From Bombyx mori (taxonomy: Eukaryota > Arthropoda > Insecta > Lepidoptera > Bombycidae): DNA of 64,000 nucleotides. A program made the translations under genes and the position numbers. Positions 33,946 through 45,950 of the stretch are shown piece by piece (the stretch's first letter is position 1; each line of letters starts with the position of its first letter). The DNA is taken from contig NC_085109.1 of assembly GCF_030269925.1 (NCBI RefSeq), forward strand, positions 434,001 to 498,000, in the 5' to 3' direction. A model generated the notes under the pieces. It was not told the origin of the DNA. It did no database searches and saw only the letters and a list, made by a program, of their open reading frames with translations.

Positions 33946-34507
33946 GACTACACTAAAATTACTAAAACCGAACTAACTAATTCACTAAAACCGAATGAAA
34001 TGTTTGAAACATCACCGTAGGCAGGCGATACCTCTCTAACAATTCAATTCAATTCGTTTACATGTAGCACGCAGGCCTCAAAGCGCGATTGACCTCCCAC
34101 TGACCCGTTCTTTCACTTTTACGATTATTGTTATGGCTGTGGCCGGTTCAATTGTACATTTTTATGAAAGAGCTACATTTAATCTAGGTAAGAATGTTCT
34201 AGTTTCATTCGCGGTGTGAAGTGACAACTGGTGACGCGAAAACTACAGTAGTGCCAGTCTAGCTAATCGACGTAATCCACGACTTTGTAAGCGAGCAGAA
34301 GAGTCCGAATCCTGGGGTTAGATATCTCAACGTGACTGTCGCAACTCACCTTGAGACAAGAGGTCAAACTGTCAACCGTATTGGATGACTTATATTTGAC
34401 CTTTCAACCGAAATGGATGAGTGCTTCGCGACAAGAATATACAAGACAAAGGAATCTACCTGTAGGTAATCTTTAAGAGTTGTCTCTTAGCAATGAAATC
34501 GCGCGTT

Positions 34508-34797
34508 AAATGTATAATAATATAAAAATGAATTGCTGTTCCTTAGTCTCGCTAAAACTCGAGAACGGCTGGACCGATTTGGCTAATTTTGGCCTTAAAT
34601 TATTTGTGAAGTTCAGAGAAGGTTTAAAAGGTAGATAAATATGAAAATGCTCGGAAATAAATAAAAATAATAATTTTGTTTTTCCTTTGATGTGTTCCCC
34701 GTCGGACGGATTCCTTTTGTTGGTTTTAAGTTTATTTTATACAAAAGTTTTATTTATTGATTGAGGCACTACGAAGTCTGCTGGATCAGCTAGTATT
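34508..34797 (-). repeat. Family E short interspersed element
   Basis: Reverse copy, near full length, from an AT-rich ataataatataaaaatg end to gcactacgaagtctgctgga and tcagctagt. Confidence 0.8.
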
Positions 34798-35559
34798 TAC
34801 ATAATTTTCATTACGTCTTCTTTATTAATAAAGAGTACTATTTTTTAAGTAAACGCCAAATAATATTTATATACTAGGAGACTTTGTTCGTGCGATCCCT
34901 ACGCTGGTTTTAGTTCTAAAGCACTCAGATAGCCTGTATCCTCGATTGGAGCCCTGACAAGTCCCGTCAATTGACATCCGTTCATTTGTACCATAATTAT
35001 GTATTAGATAAATAATTGAGACTTTGGGTTTCATGTCTCAAGGTGGGTGGCGGCATTCACGCTGTGATACAATTAGACCTTGGGATCATCTCGTTCACAG
35101 CGCAAAAGAAAACCGTTTTTCAGCCCAATTTTGTTGACCACAAAAAGTAATTGAACCTTGGGTGTGTCTGTTGGTAGGGCTACGGATTCAGGTCGGAACG
35201 AGAACTATACGGCAGAACTGTGGTAGGAATCAATAGTCTAATAGATTTGCGGGTTCTTGCCGACGTTCGTGGCCCAATAAGTATGTACGCTCCTCGGTAC
35301 AGTCGTGAGAACTAGCACTTTTTGTGTTTTGCGTATTTTTTTGAAATATTGTCAGACTCACTGAATGCATCGTGTGTTCCACTTAAATACCTTATTTATG
35401 CTCATAAGGTATCTGAAATGTATTATATGTGTGAAATGTATTTATAACGAACTAGTCCCGCAGTAGTCGAAATTCGACTATAATTACTTGAATTATAAGT
35501 TTAAAATTTTTTATGGTTCTATTGTCAAACACTATTATACTTCTATAATTTAATCACAG

Positions 35560-35837
35560 TGTGGCGTTTAAGAACGCACCTTTTTATGATGCGTAAGCCG
35601 GAACGCACGAGAGGTGCGAAAAAGAATATAGTCTGTGACACGAGACCTTTTTTACCGCCGAAAATTTAAAAACGTAAAAATAATTTATAATGTGTTTAAT
35701 AACTAATATAATATAATAACCTAGAATTGTTTATGCTGCTACAACAATAAAATTTATATTGTTTCAACGGTGGTGTTAATTATATAAAACACGACTTTAC
35801 GGCGAAATAAAGATGGGACTCTATAAGAACTCCCTCA
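35560..35837. mobile_element. Candidate solo LTR inserted in family D
   Basis: 278-bp insert starting TGTGGCG and ending CCCTCA, i.e. the TG...CA form of LTRs. A 4-bp direct repeat ACAG (35556-35559 and 35838-35841) flanks it; the interrupted family D sequence (cacagatttcg) resumes exactly after the second copy. It contains a TATA-like tatataaaac and a downstream aataaa. No coding region. The LTR family is unknown. Confidence 0.7.
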
Positions 35838-35919
35838 ACAGATTTCGCCACGACTATGCTATAGATAAGTAATATTAAAGACAAACAATATTAATCTATT
35901 CTGAATTTGAGCACAGACT

Positions 35920-36005
35920 TTAAATCCCCAAAGTAATGAACATTTTTCAAATAAGATATGACCTCTTATAAGATATGATCTCTGTTACCAGGTCATAAAA
36001 TAAAA
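35920..36005 (+). repeat. Truncated family H tail inside family D
   Basis: gatatgatctctgttaccag gtcataaaataaaaaaaa equals the 3' end of the family H copy at 43500-43540. A short acagact repeat occurs at both sides. Confidence 0.6.
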
Positions 36006-36275
36006 AAAACAGACTAAACAAAAGTTTGACAATTGACAATAAACAAAGAGTATATTTTTCAAATATTTTTATGTATGTGTTGTGTCAAATACATGGTAGT
36101 GTGTGTATTGTTTCTTTTATTGATTTCACTTATTATATATGCATAATTTAAAAAAAAAATTGCATTCTGCACTCCTTCTCTATATTATCTATAAGTGTGG
36201 AAAATTTCATACTCCTCCGTCCGCGCAATTTTCGTAAAAAGGGGTACAAAGTTTTTGCTTCACGAATTAATATAA

Positions 36276-36880
36276 CGAATAAAAAAAACATAATTATGTG
36301 TGAAGCTCAAACGAATCAATCCTTAATTATTATTTTGTACATATCATACATTTGTATAATACAATGCATGTACAATTGACATTAAATATAGTTCTGTTTA
36401 AACATTTTTAATAAATGTATTATGTGATCTTAAAGAGTTCCTTTCGTGTAACCAAACAACTGAAGGAAGGTTTTCCCGAGGTCACAGTGAACAAAGCGAC
36501 AATAGCTCGGCTGTACAAGTGCATCTCAGTGTACAAGGCCGCGTGTTCCCACGTCACACGACCACGTCCCGTCAATTCGAACAATATTTCAAAGAATGCT
36601 TGAGAAGAGGTTGGTTTGTCTGACAACATACAGGAAATATCTGTCGCGGATCATTTCGCAATTAAATATAAATTAATCTTAAGCAATCAATCAAATGTAA
36701 TCAAATCTTAGTTATATATTTATTTTTTATTTTTGTTGTTAATGCACTGTCGATTGCACCTATAGGTAATTGAGGTGACATCTGCCATGAACTTTTGTCA
36801 GTTTGTCAATGTTTTGAATTGATGATCGCTTTGTTGGTGCAAATTAATTAATAAATAAGAGGTTCTTTTTTGACATGTCT
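36276..36880. other. Unassigned; opposed short frames at 36415-36630
   Basis: A plus frame (VTKQLKEGFPEVTVNKATIA) and an overlapping minus frame are both open for about 60-70 codons. Neither has a clear splice pattern or match. Confidence 0.3.
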
Positions 36881-36965
36881 ACCACGGCTCATGGACAACA
36901 GCAACGCTAGGAACTCTCTTCAAGCCACGTTTGAGGATGACGTGACGCTCATGATACTCAGTTAT
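36881..36965 (-). repeat. Family B LINE fragment, degenerate
   Basis: catggacaacagcaacgcta ... tcttcaagccacgtttgagg parallels the 3' UTR of family B in reverse with many changes. Confidence 0.45.
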
Positions 36966-37087
36966 AATATAATAAGTTAATATATAAATAATTATATATT
37001 ATATAAATATTATAATAACAGTTATATTATTTCGATAAATACTTCATTGAACATATGGTACAAAATACAGAAAGCGACAAAGTATGT

Positions 37088-37342
37088 TTTTTTATTTTTT
37101 TTATTGCTTAGATGGGTGGACGAGCTCACAGCCCACCTGGTGTTAAGTGGTTACTGGAGCCCATAGACATCCACAACGTAAATGCGCCACCCATACCTTG
37201 AGATATAAGTTCTAAGGTCTCAAGTATAGTTACAACGGCTGCCCCACCCTTCAAACCGAAACGTATTACTGCTTCACGGCAGAAATAGATGGGGTAGTGG
37301 TACCTACCCGCGCGGACTCACAAGAGGTCCTACCACCAGTAA
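37088..37342 (-). repeat. Bm1 SINE, headless form
   Basis: Reverse copy from a T-rich start and attgcttagatgggtggacg to ggtcctaccaccagtaa. Confidence 0.93.
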
Positions 37343-37822
37343 AGGTAGACCCTCAAGATTTGAACATTAACACCAGGACTGCCGGGAATTGGAACGATCT
37401 TCACCTTTATGGAGTTAAATGGTAGCAGCACACATTTAATCTCTCTCTAACTTTAGTCGTATCATTTTAGTACTTATCTATTTTCATCGCTATAATCTGT
37501 ATTACAGTTACACCACTACCACTACCACCACCAATATTTAATTCCGCTTGTACAGTTTCAGTTTAAAGCCGCGCTTAATTTCGGATTGTTCATGCCTCTT
37601 AATTTTTTTATTTAGTATTTTTAGAGCACGGTGTATTTGAACATATATTCGTTCCAAACATTTCCTCGTGTGATAATTTCACCGCAATCACACACAAACA
37701 CAAACAAGATAAATCAAGTATGTACCCCAAAAAAACCCGATTGTTCATTGTCTATGATTCAGGTACTGAGTTCGATCGTGATTAAAAATTAGTTTTCATG
37801 TTACGCTACTTCGCGTCAGCAG

Positions 37823-37895
37823 TCGCTACCGCATTTACGTTGTAGATGGCTATGGGCTTCAGTCATCACTGCTGCACCCAGGTGGGCTGCGAGCT
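37823..37895 (+). repeat. Bm1 fragment, degenerate
   Basis: catttacgttgtagatggct then caggtgggctgcgagcttg, only the 3' part of the body. 37343-37822 and 37896-38140 hold nothing else recognised. Confidence 0.6.
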
Positions 37896-38140
37896 TGTTT
37901 GATTTGTTTTTTAATCTCTTTCACATCACTGTATATCTTTTTCCGGCTTTATTATATATTATCAACTTACGGCTTGTGATCCGTTACTCATATTGCGTTG
38001 GATAGTAAGTGGATTCGGTTGACCTACTGCTGTATGTTGTCCTGTGGAATCCTACAGTTCAATCATCCGTTACTCTGCTATGTCAACCCACGGTCTTTCT
38101 AGGATTTGGTTAATCTACGATCATGGCATATTTTGAAAAC

Positions 38141-38260
38141 TTTTTTTTTATTGCCCTTGAAGGCAGACGGGCATGCGGCCCACCTGATGGTGAGTGGTTA
38201 CCGTCGCCCATGGACTTCAGCAATGCCAGGGGCAGAGCCAAGCCGCTACCTACCGTGAGA
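38141..38260 (-). repeat. Family B LINE 3' end
   Basis: tttttattgcccttgaaggc to gagccaagccgctacctacc in reverse. Confidence 0.85.
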
Positions 38261-38612
38261 CAAGATCATCAAGACCATTCATTCCTAAGTGGCATGTATC
38301 GGTTCTACTTTTTGATGATTTCAATACTCCATTTTGTAGGGTTGTAGAAAAAACATCAATTATTACGTAAGTATTCCATAAATTCGCTGACTAAAAGGAA
38401 TATGAGTGGCACACGACAGAACTGTGAGATTAAACGACACTTCGGTATTAACACGACAATATTTTTACAAGTGGCTTAGATTAAACATCACTAGTACTAT
38501 TCTAGTAGTATTTTTGTATTAAGTAAAATAAAACAATGTACATATTGCCTTTATAAATGAACGTAACGTAAATTCTACATTTTTTTTTATAAAATTCAAT
38601 GAGATTACAGAG

Positions 38613-38860
38613 ATTTACTGGTGGTAGGACCTCTTGTGAGTCCGCACGGGTAGGTACCACCGCCCTGCCTATTTCTGCCGTGAAGCAATAATTCGTTTCG
38701 GTTTGAAGGGTGGGGTAGTCGTTGTAACTATACTGAGACCTTAGAACTTATATCTCAAGATGGGTGGCGCATTTACGTTGTAGATGTCTATGGGGTCCAG
38801 TAACCACTTAACACCAGGTGGGCTGTGAGCTCGTCCACCCATCTAAGCAATAAAAATATA
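38613..38860 (+). repeat. Bm1 SINE, headless form
   Basis: Begins ttactggtggtaggacctc, ends ctaagcaataaaaat. Nothing recognised in 38861-39562 except a weak Bm1-like trace at 39238-39300. Confidence 0.93.
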
Positions 38861-39562
38861 CATAAAAAATACAAATAAAGTTTTAATGGTTCATGTGGTC
38901 ATTTATATTTGACGCGCTCTTACAAAACTCACTTGTCTAAATTGCAACTAGATCCATGTATTGTACCAGAGCGAGTGGCTGACGCTGTGTAAACAAGTCT
39001 ACGCGGCCCGGCGGATGGCAACAATAATTCAATCACGGTTGACTAAACAGACAAGTCATTACCACTGGCCGACGCGCCTCTGTCAGCTATCAACAACTTT
39101 GAAGGTAAATTATACGAGATAATAACTAAAATATGGCAACTTTTACCTTTTAATTACGTAGGTACCAGATAATGAAATGCATTACTTAATAAAATCATAT
39201 CCACAACATTTCATAATGTTTACGTAATAATAACTATAATTACTGGCGGTAAAACGTGCTGTGAATACGTACGGGTAAGTATTAACACCTAATTTGAAGT
39301 ATGGGACAACAACTTGACTATATCATTGATACTTCCACCCTATAACTACCTATCAACCTATTCCACGCAGAACCTTCATAAGCACGAACTTTAGTAATGA
39401 AGAGAAACGTCCGGGAAAATCAAAAATGAAAGTCCCGACACACAGATTAACAAAGCAGCGCCTAGTCAAAGTCCCCGGGACTCAGGATGCGGAAGCTTGC
39501 AACCTACATAAGAAACACTTGCTGCATTGTAAACTAGGACTGACGCAAGATTCTTCGAATCT

Positions 39563-39798
39563 TTTTAATTGCCTTTATAGGCAGACGAGCATACGGCCCA
39601 CCTGATAGTAAGTGGTCACCGTCGCTCATGGACATCAGCAATGCCAGATGCAAAGCCAAGCGGCTGCCTACCGTTTAATACTTTTTACAAGCCTCGTTTG
39701 AAGAAGGACATGTCATAGCGCTCGGAAAACACCGTGGAGGGGAGCTCATTCCAAAGCCGGATGGTACGTGGCAAAAAATATCTCTGGAAACGCACTGT
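39563..39798 (-). repeat. Family B LINE 3' end
   Basis: Reverse copy from attgcctttataggcagacg through aacaccgtggaggggagctc to ctctggaaacgcactgtcg. Confidence 0.88.
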
Positions 39799-40077
39799 CG
39801 AAGTCCAAAGTATTTTATTTTCTTTTTTTATGCCTACTTATGCCTGTAACTTCAAGGGGTCATACGATCTTCGCCGAGCACGCTAATTTTCTTATTTACA
39901 AACGTATTCTTTGTAGTCACATGTTCAAATATTCATCCCCAGTTTGTAAAATGTATTGGTAAAACACGAATACGCGAACAAAGGCACTCTCTCATCTACA
40001 CGTTGGTATTGTAATTCGTTTGAACGCGAAAACCCTTTAAGTTTGACTGATGTGGTGGTGGAGTGGTAGTAAATACT

Positions 40078-40690
40078 CTGTTTTTTTTTGCCCCTGTAGG
40101 CAGACGAGCATACGGCCTACCTGATGGTGAGTGGTTACCGTCGCCCATGGACTTCAGCAATGCCAGGGGCAGAGCCAAGCCGCTGCCTACCGCTTAATAC
40201 TCTCCACAAGCCTCTTTTAAAGAAGGACATGTCATAGCGCTCAGGAAACTCCGTGGAGGGCAGCTAATTCCATAGCCGGATGGTACGTGGCAAAAAAGAC
40301 CTCTGGAAACGCACTGTCGATGACTGCTTTTTTTTCCCCTACCTATGCTGATAGCCTTGAGAGGCTATTTCAGCTTCGCCCTAACGTTTGCAGGTGAGCT
40401 CGCGGTGCTCAACCGGAGAGTTGCTAACACTGACCCTAGCAAGAGCAGTGCTTCGCAGAATCTACCACCGGATCGGAAACGCGACCCACTGAGAAGATCC
40501 GGCGAGAAACTCAGTGGGCTGTGTCTGTGGGTTAGTTCGCTCGTCCAGCCCTTCGTCGCAAGCGACGGGTTCGACGAGGACGGTGACCGGTGCTTGTGGT
40601 CCCTAAAAGCAATATGACCGCAGTGGCTCCAGATAGTATGGATGAACTCTACTCCGGTGGCGGGCGGTGCGATGGTAAAAATGGACGGTC
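40078..40690 (-). repeat. Family B LINE 3' end split by family C
   Basis: Left part 40078-40329 ends tcgatgactgc; right part 40617-40690 resumes atgaccgcagtggctccag. The other copies (1470-1490) show these were contiguous. Confidence 0.88.
40330..40616 (-). repeat. Family C retroposon nested in family B
   Basis: T-run then cctatgctgatagccttga in reverse to tgtggtccctaaaagca. The imperfect duplication atgactgc / atgaccgc lies at the junctions. Confidence 0.85.
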
Positions 40691-40852
40691 AGTGTGATAT
40701 AACTCATGAATATAGCAGTTTGCCTGTTCTTGGAATCCGAAGCATGCAATCACAGCATCTATCCGTGTTACGTATTGCAACAATAATCGATTGAGTAGAA
40801 ACACGGTTCATTAAAAACAATTCAGTCGATAATTAGATCCAATCGTTGCCGG

Positions 40853-40900
40853 TGACGTCATTGAAGGCACGAGCCGCTGACGTCACAGCTCTATAAATAA
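40853..40900 (+). promoter_or_regulatory. Possible promoter: two CRE sites and TATA box
   Basis: Two perfect TGACGTCA octamers (40853-40860 and 40878-40885) 25 bp apart, then TATAAATA at 40892-40899. No recognised repeat covers it and no ORF follows downstream before the next Bm1. It could be a remnant LTR or an intronic promoter. Based on motifs only. Confidence 0.35.
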
Positions 40901-40965
40901 AAACATACACAGTAAGCGTGTTGTACGTGAGCCGATAATAAAGTAGAGACGACTCGCCATACTGT

Positions 40966-41206
40966 ATTTTTTTTATTGCTTAGAAGGGTGGACGAGCTCA
41001 CAGCCCACCTGGTGTTAAGTGGTTACTGGAACCCATAGACATCTACAACGTAAATGCCATCCACCTTGAGATATAAGTTCTAAGGTCTCACTATAGTTAC
41101 AACGGTTGCCCCACCCTTCAAACCGAAACGCATTACTGCTTCACGGCATAAATAGGCAAGGTGGTGGAACCTACCCGTCCGGACTCACAAGAGATCCTAC
41201 CACCAG
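40966..41206 (-). repeat. Bm1 SINE, headless form
   Basis: Reverse copy from tttttttattgcttagaagg to gatcctaccaccagta. Confidence 0.92.
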
Positions 41207-41264
41207 TACTCGACTGTACAGGATTAATACTCAAACACAGAATTAATTACGTAACAGAGACAAC

Positions 41265-41440
41265 CACTCTTATTTCTGCCGCCAAGTAGGATAGCGTTCC
41301 GATTTAAAGGGTGGCCATTATACTATACAATTGAGATTTAGACCTCGTCTTAGAGTGTGTAGCAGAATATATGTTGTTAATGTCTATCGGCTCCGGTAAC
41401 CACTTAACATCGGATAGGCTGTGAGTTGATTCACACGCCG
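41265..41440 (+). repeat. Old Bm1 copy
   Basis: ttatttctgccgccaagtag ... tccgatttaaagggtgg ... ccggtaaccacttaacatcg; Bm1 order kept, sequence diverged. 41441-42497 is AT-rich with nothing recognised. Confidence 0.6.
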
Positions 41441-42497
41441 ATTCAATAAATAAAATATTTGTATTAAAATCTCACGGTTCTACCTGGACTTGAAACCCTA
41501 AGAATGACAAAAACACAAAAATTATTATATATCTTATTAAAATATAATATTAGGTAATAGTGTGCGTTATTTAAATCACTGTGAAAGCGAAAAGACAGAC
41601 TTGGGCATTGGCAGACTTCTCGACTTAACGCAATCATAATAGTCAATCGGGATGGTCATTTAACTACACTGCCAATATCATAGCCCGTAGAATTCAGGCA
41701 ACCGATACAGAACAGATCAAACTGAGAAATGAGTTAGAAATTCATTACATGCTAATGTTTGTCTGAAATATTCCAAATTTGTCAAGTTAGGTGTCATCGA
41801 CACTAAACAATGTGAACCGTTATGTTGGCGAATCGATGATGGACGCGAACCATGATTAGACGATATTTCTTGAAGATTTAGATTACGTTGCTATATCTTG
41901 TCTGCCAAAACGTAACTTTAAGAATTTTAGTCGGTTAATCTATTGAACATAGGTGTACATGCGTGGACTATAGCGAGTTAGAATTAATTAAATACGCGTT
42001 ATTAATGTTGATGATTAGTTGTTATTAAAAAAAACCCGTCCCAGATACAAACCATAATCGGACAAGTACCAGTACTAATTATTAATTCAAAAAACGGAAG
42101 CTTCAAATATATTATTGAATGTTTAAAAATTGCGTACTTTATATCTAGAAAGCTACGTATCTCATTACAGTTTCTCTGTCAACACAAAGCGGTACAGCCT
42201 CTGAGTTGTTATAGTTATCACACGGTCGTGTCAGACAGACATGTGAATCACAAATCATGTATTATTGTTTCGCGGTCGGGTCAGAGCGGTGATAGTTCAA
42301 GTCACGATTTGACTGTTTAGCGCAGTCGAACGTTTGCTTTTAAAGTTTTATTGGCGTACAGACAGAGAAGGCTTATGACCCACTTGGCGTCATTAGCTGT
42401 CGTCTTTATGAAACTGGAAGGAAGGAAATGGCAACCTATAGAGACTCGTTATATGCTTCTATATGGTGTAGGAACCAAGGGAGATTTTGATAGAAAT

Positions 42498-42780
42498 ACG
42501 CCCAAAACACGTCATTACGGATCCTCCCGATGTATTAACGTTGCTTTTAGGTATCACAAGCATCGGCCACCGTCCTCGAATAACCCATAGACAGCCCACT
42601 GAGTTTCTCGCCGGATCTTCTCAGTGGGTCGCGTTTCCGATCCGGTGGTAGATTCTGCGAAGCACTGCCCTTGCTAGGGTCAGTGTTAGCATCACTCCGG
42701 TTTGAGCCCCGTGAGCTCACCTACTAGTTAAGGTTACGCTGAAATAGCCTCTCAAGGCTATCAGCTTAGGTAGGAAAAAA
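42498..42780 (+). repeat. Family C retroposon
   Basis: cgcccaaaacacgtcattac to cagcttaggtaggaaaaaaa; contains a small deletion after ccaccgtcctcg. Confidence 0.9.
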
Positions 42781-43139
42781 ATTAATAAATATATAGAAAT
42801 ACTAGCTGACCCGGCAAACGTTGTGTTGCCTTAAATAAGATTGCTAGGGAAATTCTACTGTAGAAAAAAAAACCTCATTTAACCACATAATACTTCATTA
42901 TAAACAAAAAAAAATATCCAAAAAATTAATATTAAAAATAAATGTTTGGGGTGGACGGACACCCTTTTCACTTAGGTATGAAAAATAGATAGTAGCCGAT
43001 TCTCAGACCTACTGAACATACTATTGATACACAAATAAACCAAAAAAACATAGCTGAATAATGTATAGTATTGTATAGCTCTCAAATATAATAATATTAA
43101 GTGTATAATCTATGATGTATAGTGAGTAAGTAAGACAGG

Positions 43140-43540
43140 GACTTTTTGGCGGGAACGCGAGGAGTGAAGTTGTGTGATGTGTTTTATTTTGTATATTTAG
43201 AGTTTCTTCGGGTTGAAATGTGTAATAATGGTGGTTTATTAACTGTTTAATATCTGTGAAAGTGCACAAATGTGGGAAAATGAAACAAAGCCGCTGGACG
43301 TAACTTCTCGGGATCCTCCAAAAAGTCCACTCAAAAAAAGTAAATGACCACAATTTTCTGAGATTATATTTCATCTCATTTCATTTCATTTAATTTCATC
43401 CTAGTTGATTAATGTCTCAAATTAATCATCTTCATATCATTTCACTTCATAATATCATTTTTCATAAAAATATGAATATAAATTAAAATAAGACATGACT
43501 TAAAGGTCTCAGTTACCAGGTCATAAAATCCCATAAAAAA
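43140..43540 (+). repeat. Family H retroposon nested in family G
   Basis: 401 bp, starting gactttttggcgggaacgcg and ending in an A-rich tail, flanked by the perfect 12-bp repeat aagtaagacagg (43128-43139 and 43541-43552). Confidence 0.88.
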
Positions 43541-43828
43541 AAGTAAGACAGGAGACCGGCTTTGTCCTCATCCCTACTACGTGATGTTTGCTGGATGAGT
43601 GGTGGCATTAGACGGGGATAGCTGATCGATTGATAGTTGATCATTAGTCAACCGGCGAGGGCGGGAGATCAAATTCAATTTAAAAAAAATTATAATTAAA
43701 GGAACTTGAAATTATAAACTCTGAATAAGAATTTGTCGTACTACAATTATAATATTTGATTGCCATCTTGCAACCTTATTGCGGATCTGTGCATAGAATA
43801 AAAAAAATATTAATCGGGATAGAAAAAT

Positions 43829-44330
43829 AGGGGTTGATCGTATAAGAGTGAAAATTGAGAGTAATACGATTTTTTTATTTTAAGTCATGACAAAACAAAA
43901 TAAAAAACTTGCCAAAAAAATTAAAGTTTATAATTAACAAATAAAAAATAGGGGTTGATCATAGAGGGATGAAAAATTGAGAGTAACATCCAATTTTTTA
44001 TTTTAATTCATGACAAAATAAAAATAAAAATGAAAATCTTGCCAAAAAAATTAAAGTTTATAATTAACAAATAAAAAATAGGGGTTGATCGTAGAGGGGT
44101 GAAAATTTCAGAGTAATATGAATTTTTTTATTCTACGTCATGACAAAATAAAAACAAAATTCTCGCAAAAAATTTAAAAGTTTTTAATTAGCAAATAAAA
44201 AATAAGGGTTGATCGTAGAGGGGTGAAAATTTAGGGTTGTATGTATTTTTTTATGTTGTATCATAAAAAAATAGAAATAAAAAATTTTGTCTAAAAAATT
44301 AAAAAAAATATTTAGGGGTGGACTACCCCT
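43829..44330 (+). repeat. Tandem repeat, about 121-130 bp unit, four copies
   Basis: Units begin ggggttgatcgtagaggggt at about 43830, 43951, 44081 and 44205. Each has gtcatgacaaaataaaa and gccaaaaaaattaaagttt in the same order. Confidence 0.85.
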
Positions 44331-44574
44331 AACATTTAGGGGGATGAAAAATAAATGTTGGCCGATTCTCATAGATACCGGATAAGCACAAAAAATTTCA
44401 TCAAAATCGGTCAAGCCGTTTCGGAGGAGTATGGCAACGAAAACTGTGACACGAGAATTTTATATATTAGATAAGTTCAGGATACTTCGGAATGAAGTTA
44501 CGATAAGCAGTGGCTAGACTCTGCGCTCCTGGTATTCGTGATCAAGTGAGGCGTCTGCCTTCTGCCTATAATGT

Positions 44575-44772
44575 TTTTTTTTATCCTACCTAAGCTGATA
44601 GCCTTGAGAGGCTATTTCAGCGTAACTAGTAGGTGAGCTCACGGGGCTCAAACTGGAGTGATGCTAACACTGACCCTAGCAAGAGCAGTGCTTCGCAGAA
44701 TCTACCACCGGATCAGCAACGCGACCCACTGAGAAGATCCGACGAGAAACTCAGTGGGCTGTGTCTATGAGG
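44575..44772 (-). repeat. Family C retroposon
   Basis: Reverse copy from ttttttttatcctacctaag to cagtgggctgtgtctatga; truncated earlier than most. Confidence 0.88.
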
Positions 44773-45251
44773 GCTATGATAATGAAAAGGTCTGGAATCG
44801 CATATTTGAATCTTCTATTATAATTAACAGCCAAACACACAATAAGATCCTCTAGCGTCAGATAAATCAACTAACACTATCATTAAATGTATTAAATTTA
44901 ATATATTCAACACGTAAGAGATAAAAAATTCATCAATAATTCATATTAATTAAATCATTGTCAAAAATTATCACTAAAATGCGACACCCACGCTACTCTA
45001 TACCTGGTGGGTGCTATTTTAGCATAATAATATCTTAAGTGATTTAACACTCTATCGCTGTGGCAAAATTTATTAGTTTGCCACAGCGTGTGTGAGATTC
45101 CGCAGATCAGACCTGTGGGCGAAATTCCTAGATCGAGTAACCACATACGAATCGACATAGGCTGACTTTCCTAAATACGCAAGTCGTAGAAATTTGTTAG
45201 GATTTACTTTAAAATACTGCCGTTCTTCATAAGACGTGACGACACACACGT

Positions 45252-45505
45252 AATCTATACTAATATATAAATCTACAGTGGTTTTTACGGATGTTCCGAT
45301 ATAACTACTGAACCATGCATTCGATTGAATTGAAATTTGGTATACATATAGAAAATACATGTACTTAATGGATAGGCTAATATTTATATGAGTGTTAGAC
45401 TCTCTACACCAGTTGCGGGGTCGTTAATGATGAGAATGTTTGTGGGGGTGAGAAATGATAATGTTAATTTTAAATGCCCAGCAAAGCGGTCGGGTATAGC
45501 TAGTA
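45252..45505 (-). repeat. Family L short element
   Basis: In sense it starts tactagctatacccgaccgc and ends in an AT-rich tatattagtatag tract. Same terminal design as families D, E and G, but a single copy here. 44773-45251 and 45506-45950 show nothing else. Confidence 0.55.
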
Positions 45506-45950
45506 AATTTATATAATTCATATTATGATGTATGTAATGTAGCTTTATTTCACAATCATAACGCGATTCATTCAATAACCTAGTAGAATCTAGGTATATT
45601 GTTTGTTTTTAACTTTTTTACCCAAATGAAAAGTGTAAATTCGTGGTTCGTTGTTTTTTATTGAAGTGAAACGACCGCAAGTCTTCTGTACTGTGTGATC
45701 GCAACATTACTGAGTAACACATCCTGCGTTAAGTTATTTTAAAAACAATAACCGGAAGGCATAATTTATACAAAATTCATTAACCGCTTGTTGTGATGGC
45801 GAATACGAAAATAAATTGTAAATTTATCATCACTATTTCCTCAGCGACTTGTCATCCGTGACTACGAAAATATCGTAGTAAAGGCGACGATAAAAACTTT
45901 GACGATTAATTACGCCAGAATAACGGAATAAGAAAAAACCCTTAAAATAT

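Larger units (their letters stand above)
35449..36275 (+). repeat. Family D element carrying two insertions
   Basis: Starts actagtcccgcagtagtcga and ends ttcacgaattaatata. The family D sequence is split by 35560-35837 and again by about 35920-36005, each with small direct repeats at the break. Confidence 0.8.
42805..44473 (+). repeat. Family G element with tandem array and nested family H
   Basis: Starts actagctgacccggcaaacg and ends aagccgtttcggaggagtat ... ttttatatattagat, a 3' terminal block very common in insect genomes. Interior lengthened by a family H insertion and by four tandem units. No ORF. Confidence 0.75.

Noticed and set aside
36415..36629. Opposed plus and minus frames as a conserved exon
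   Set aside because: Neither strand has acceptor and donor in a usable frame; no match known.
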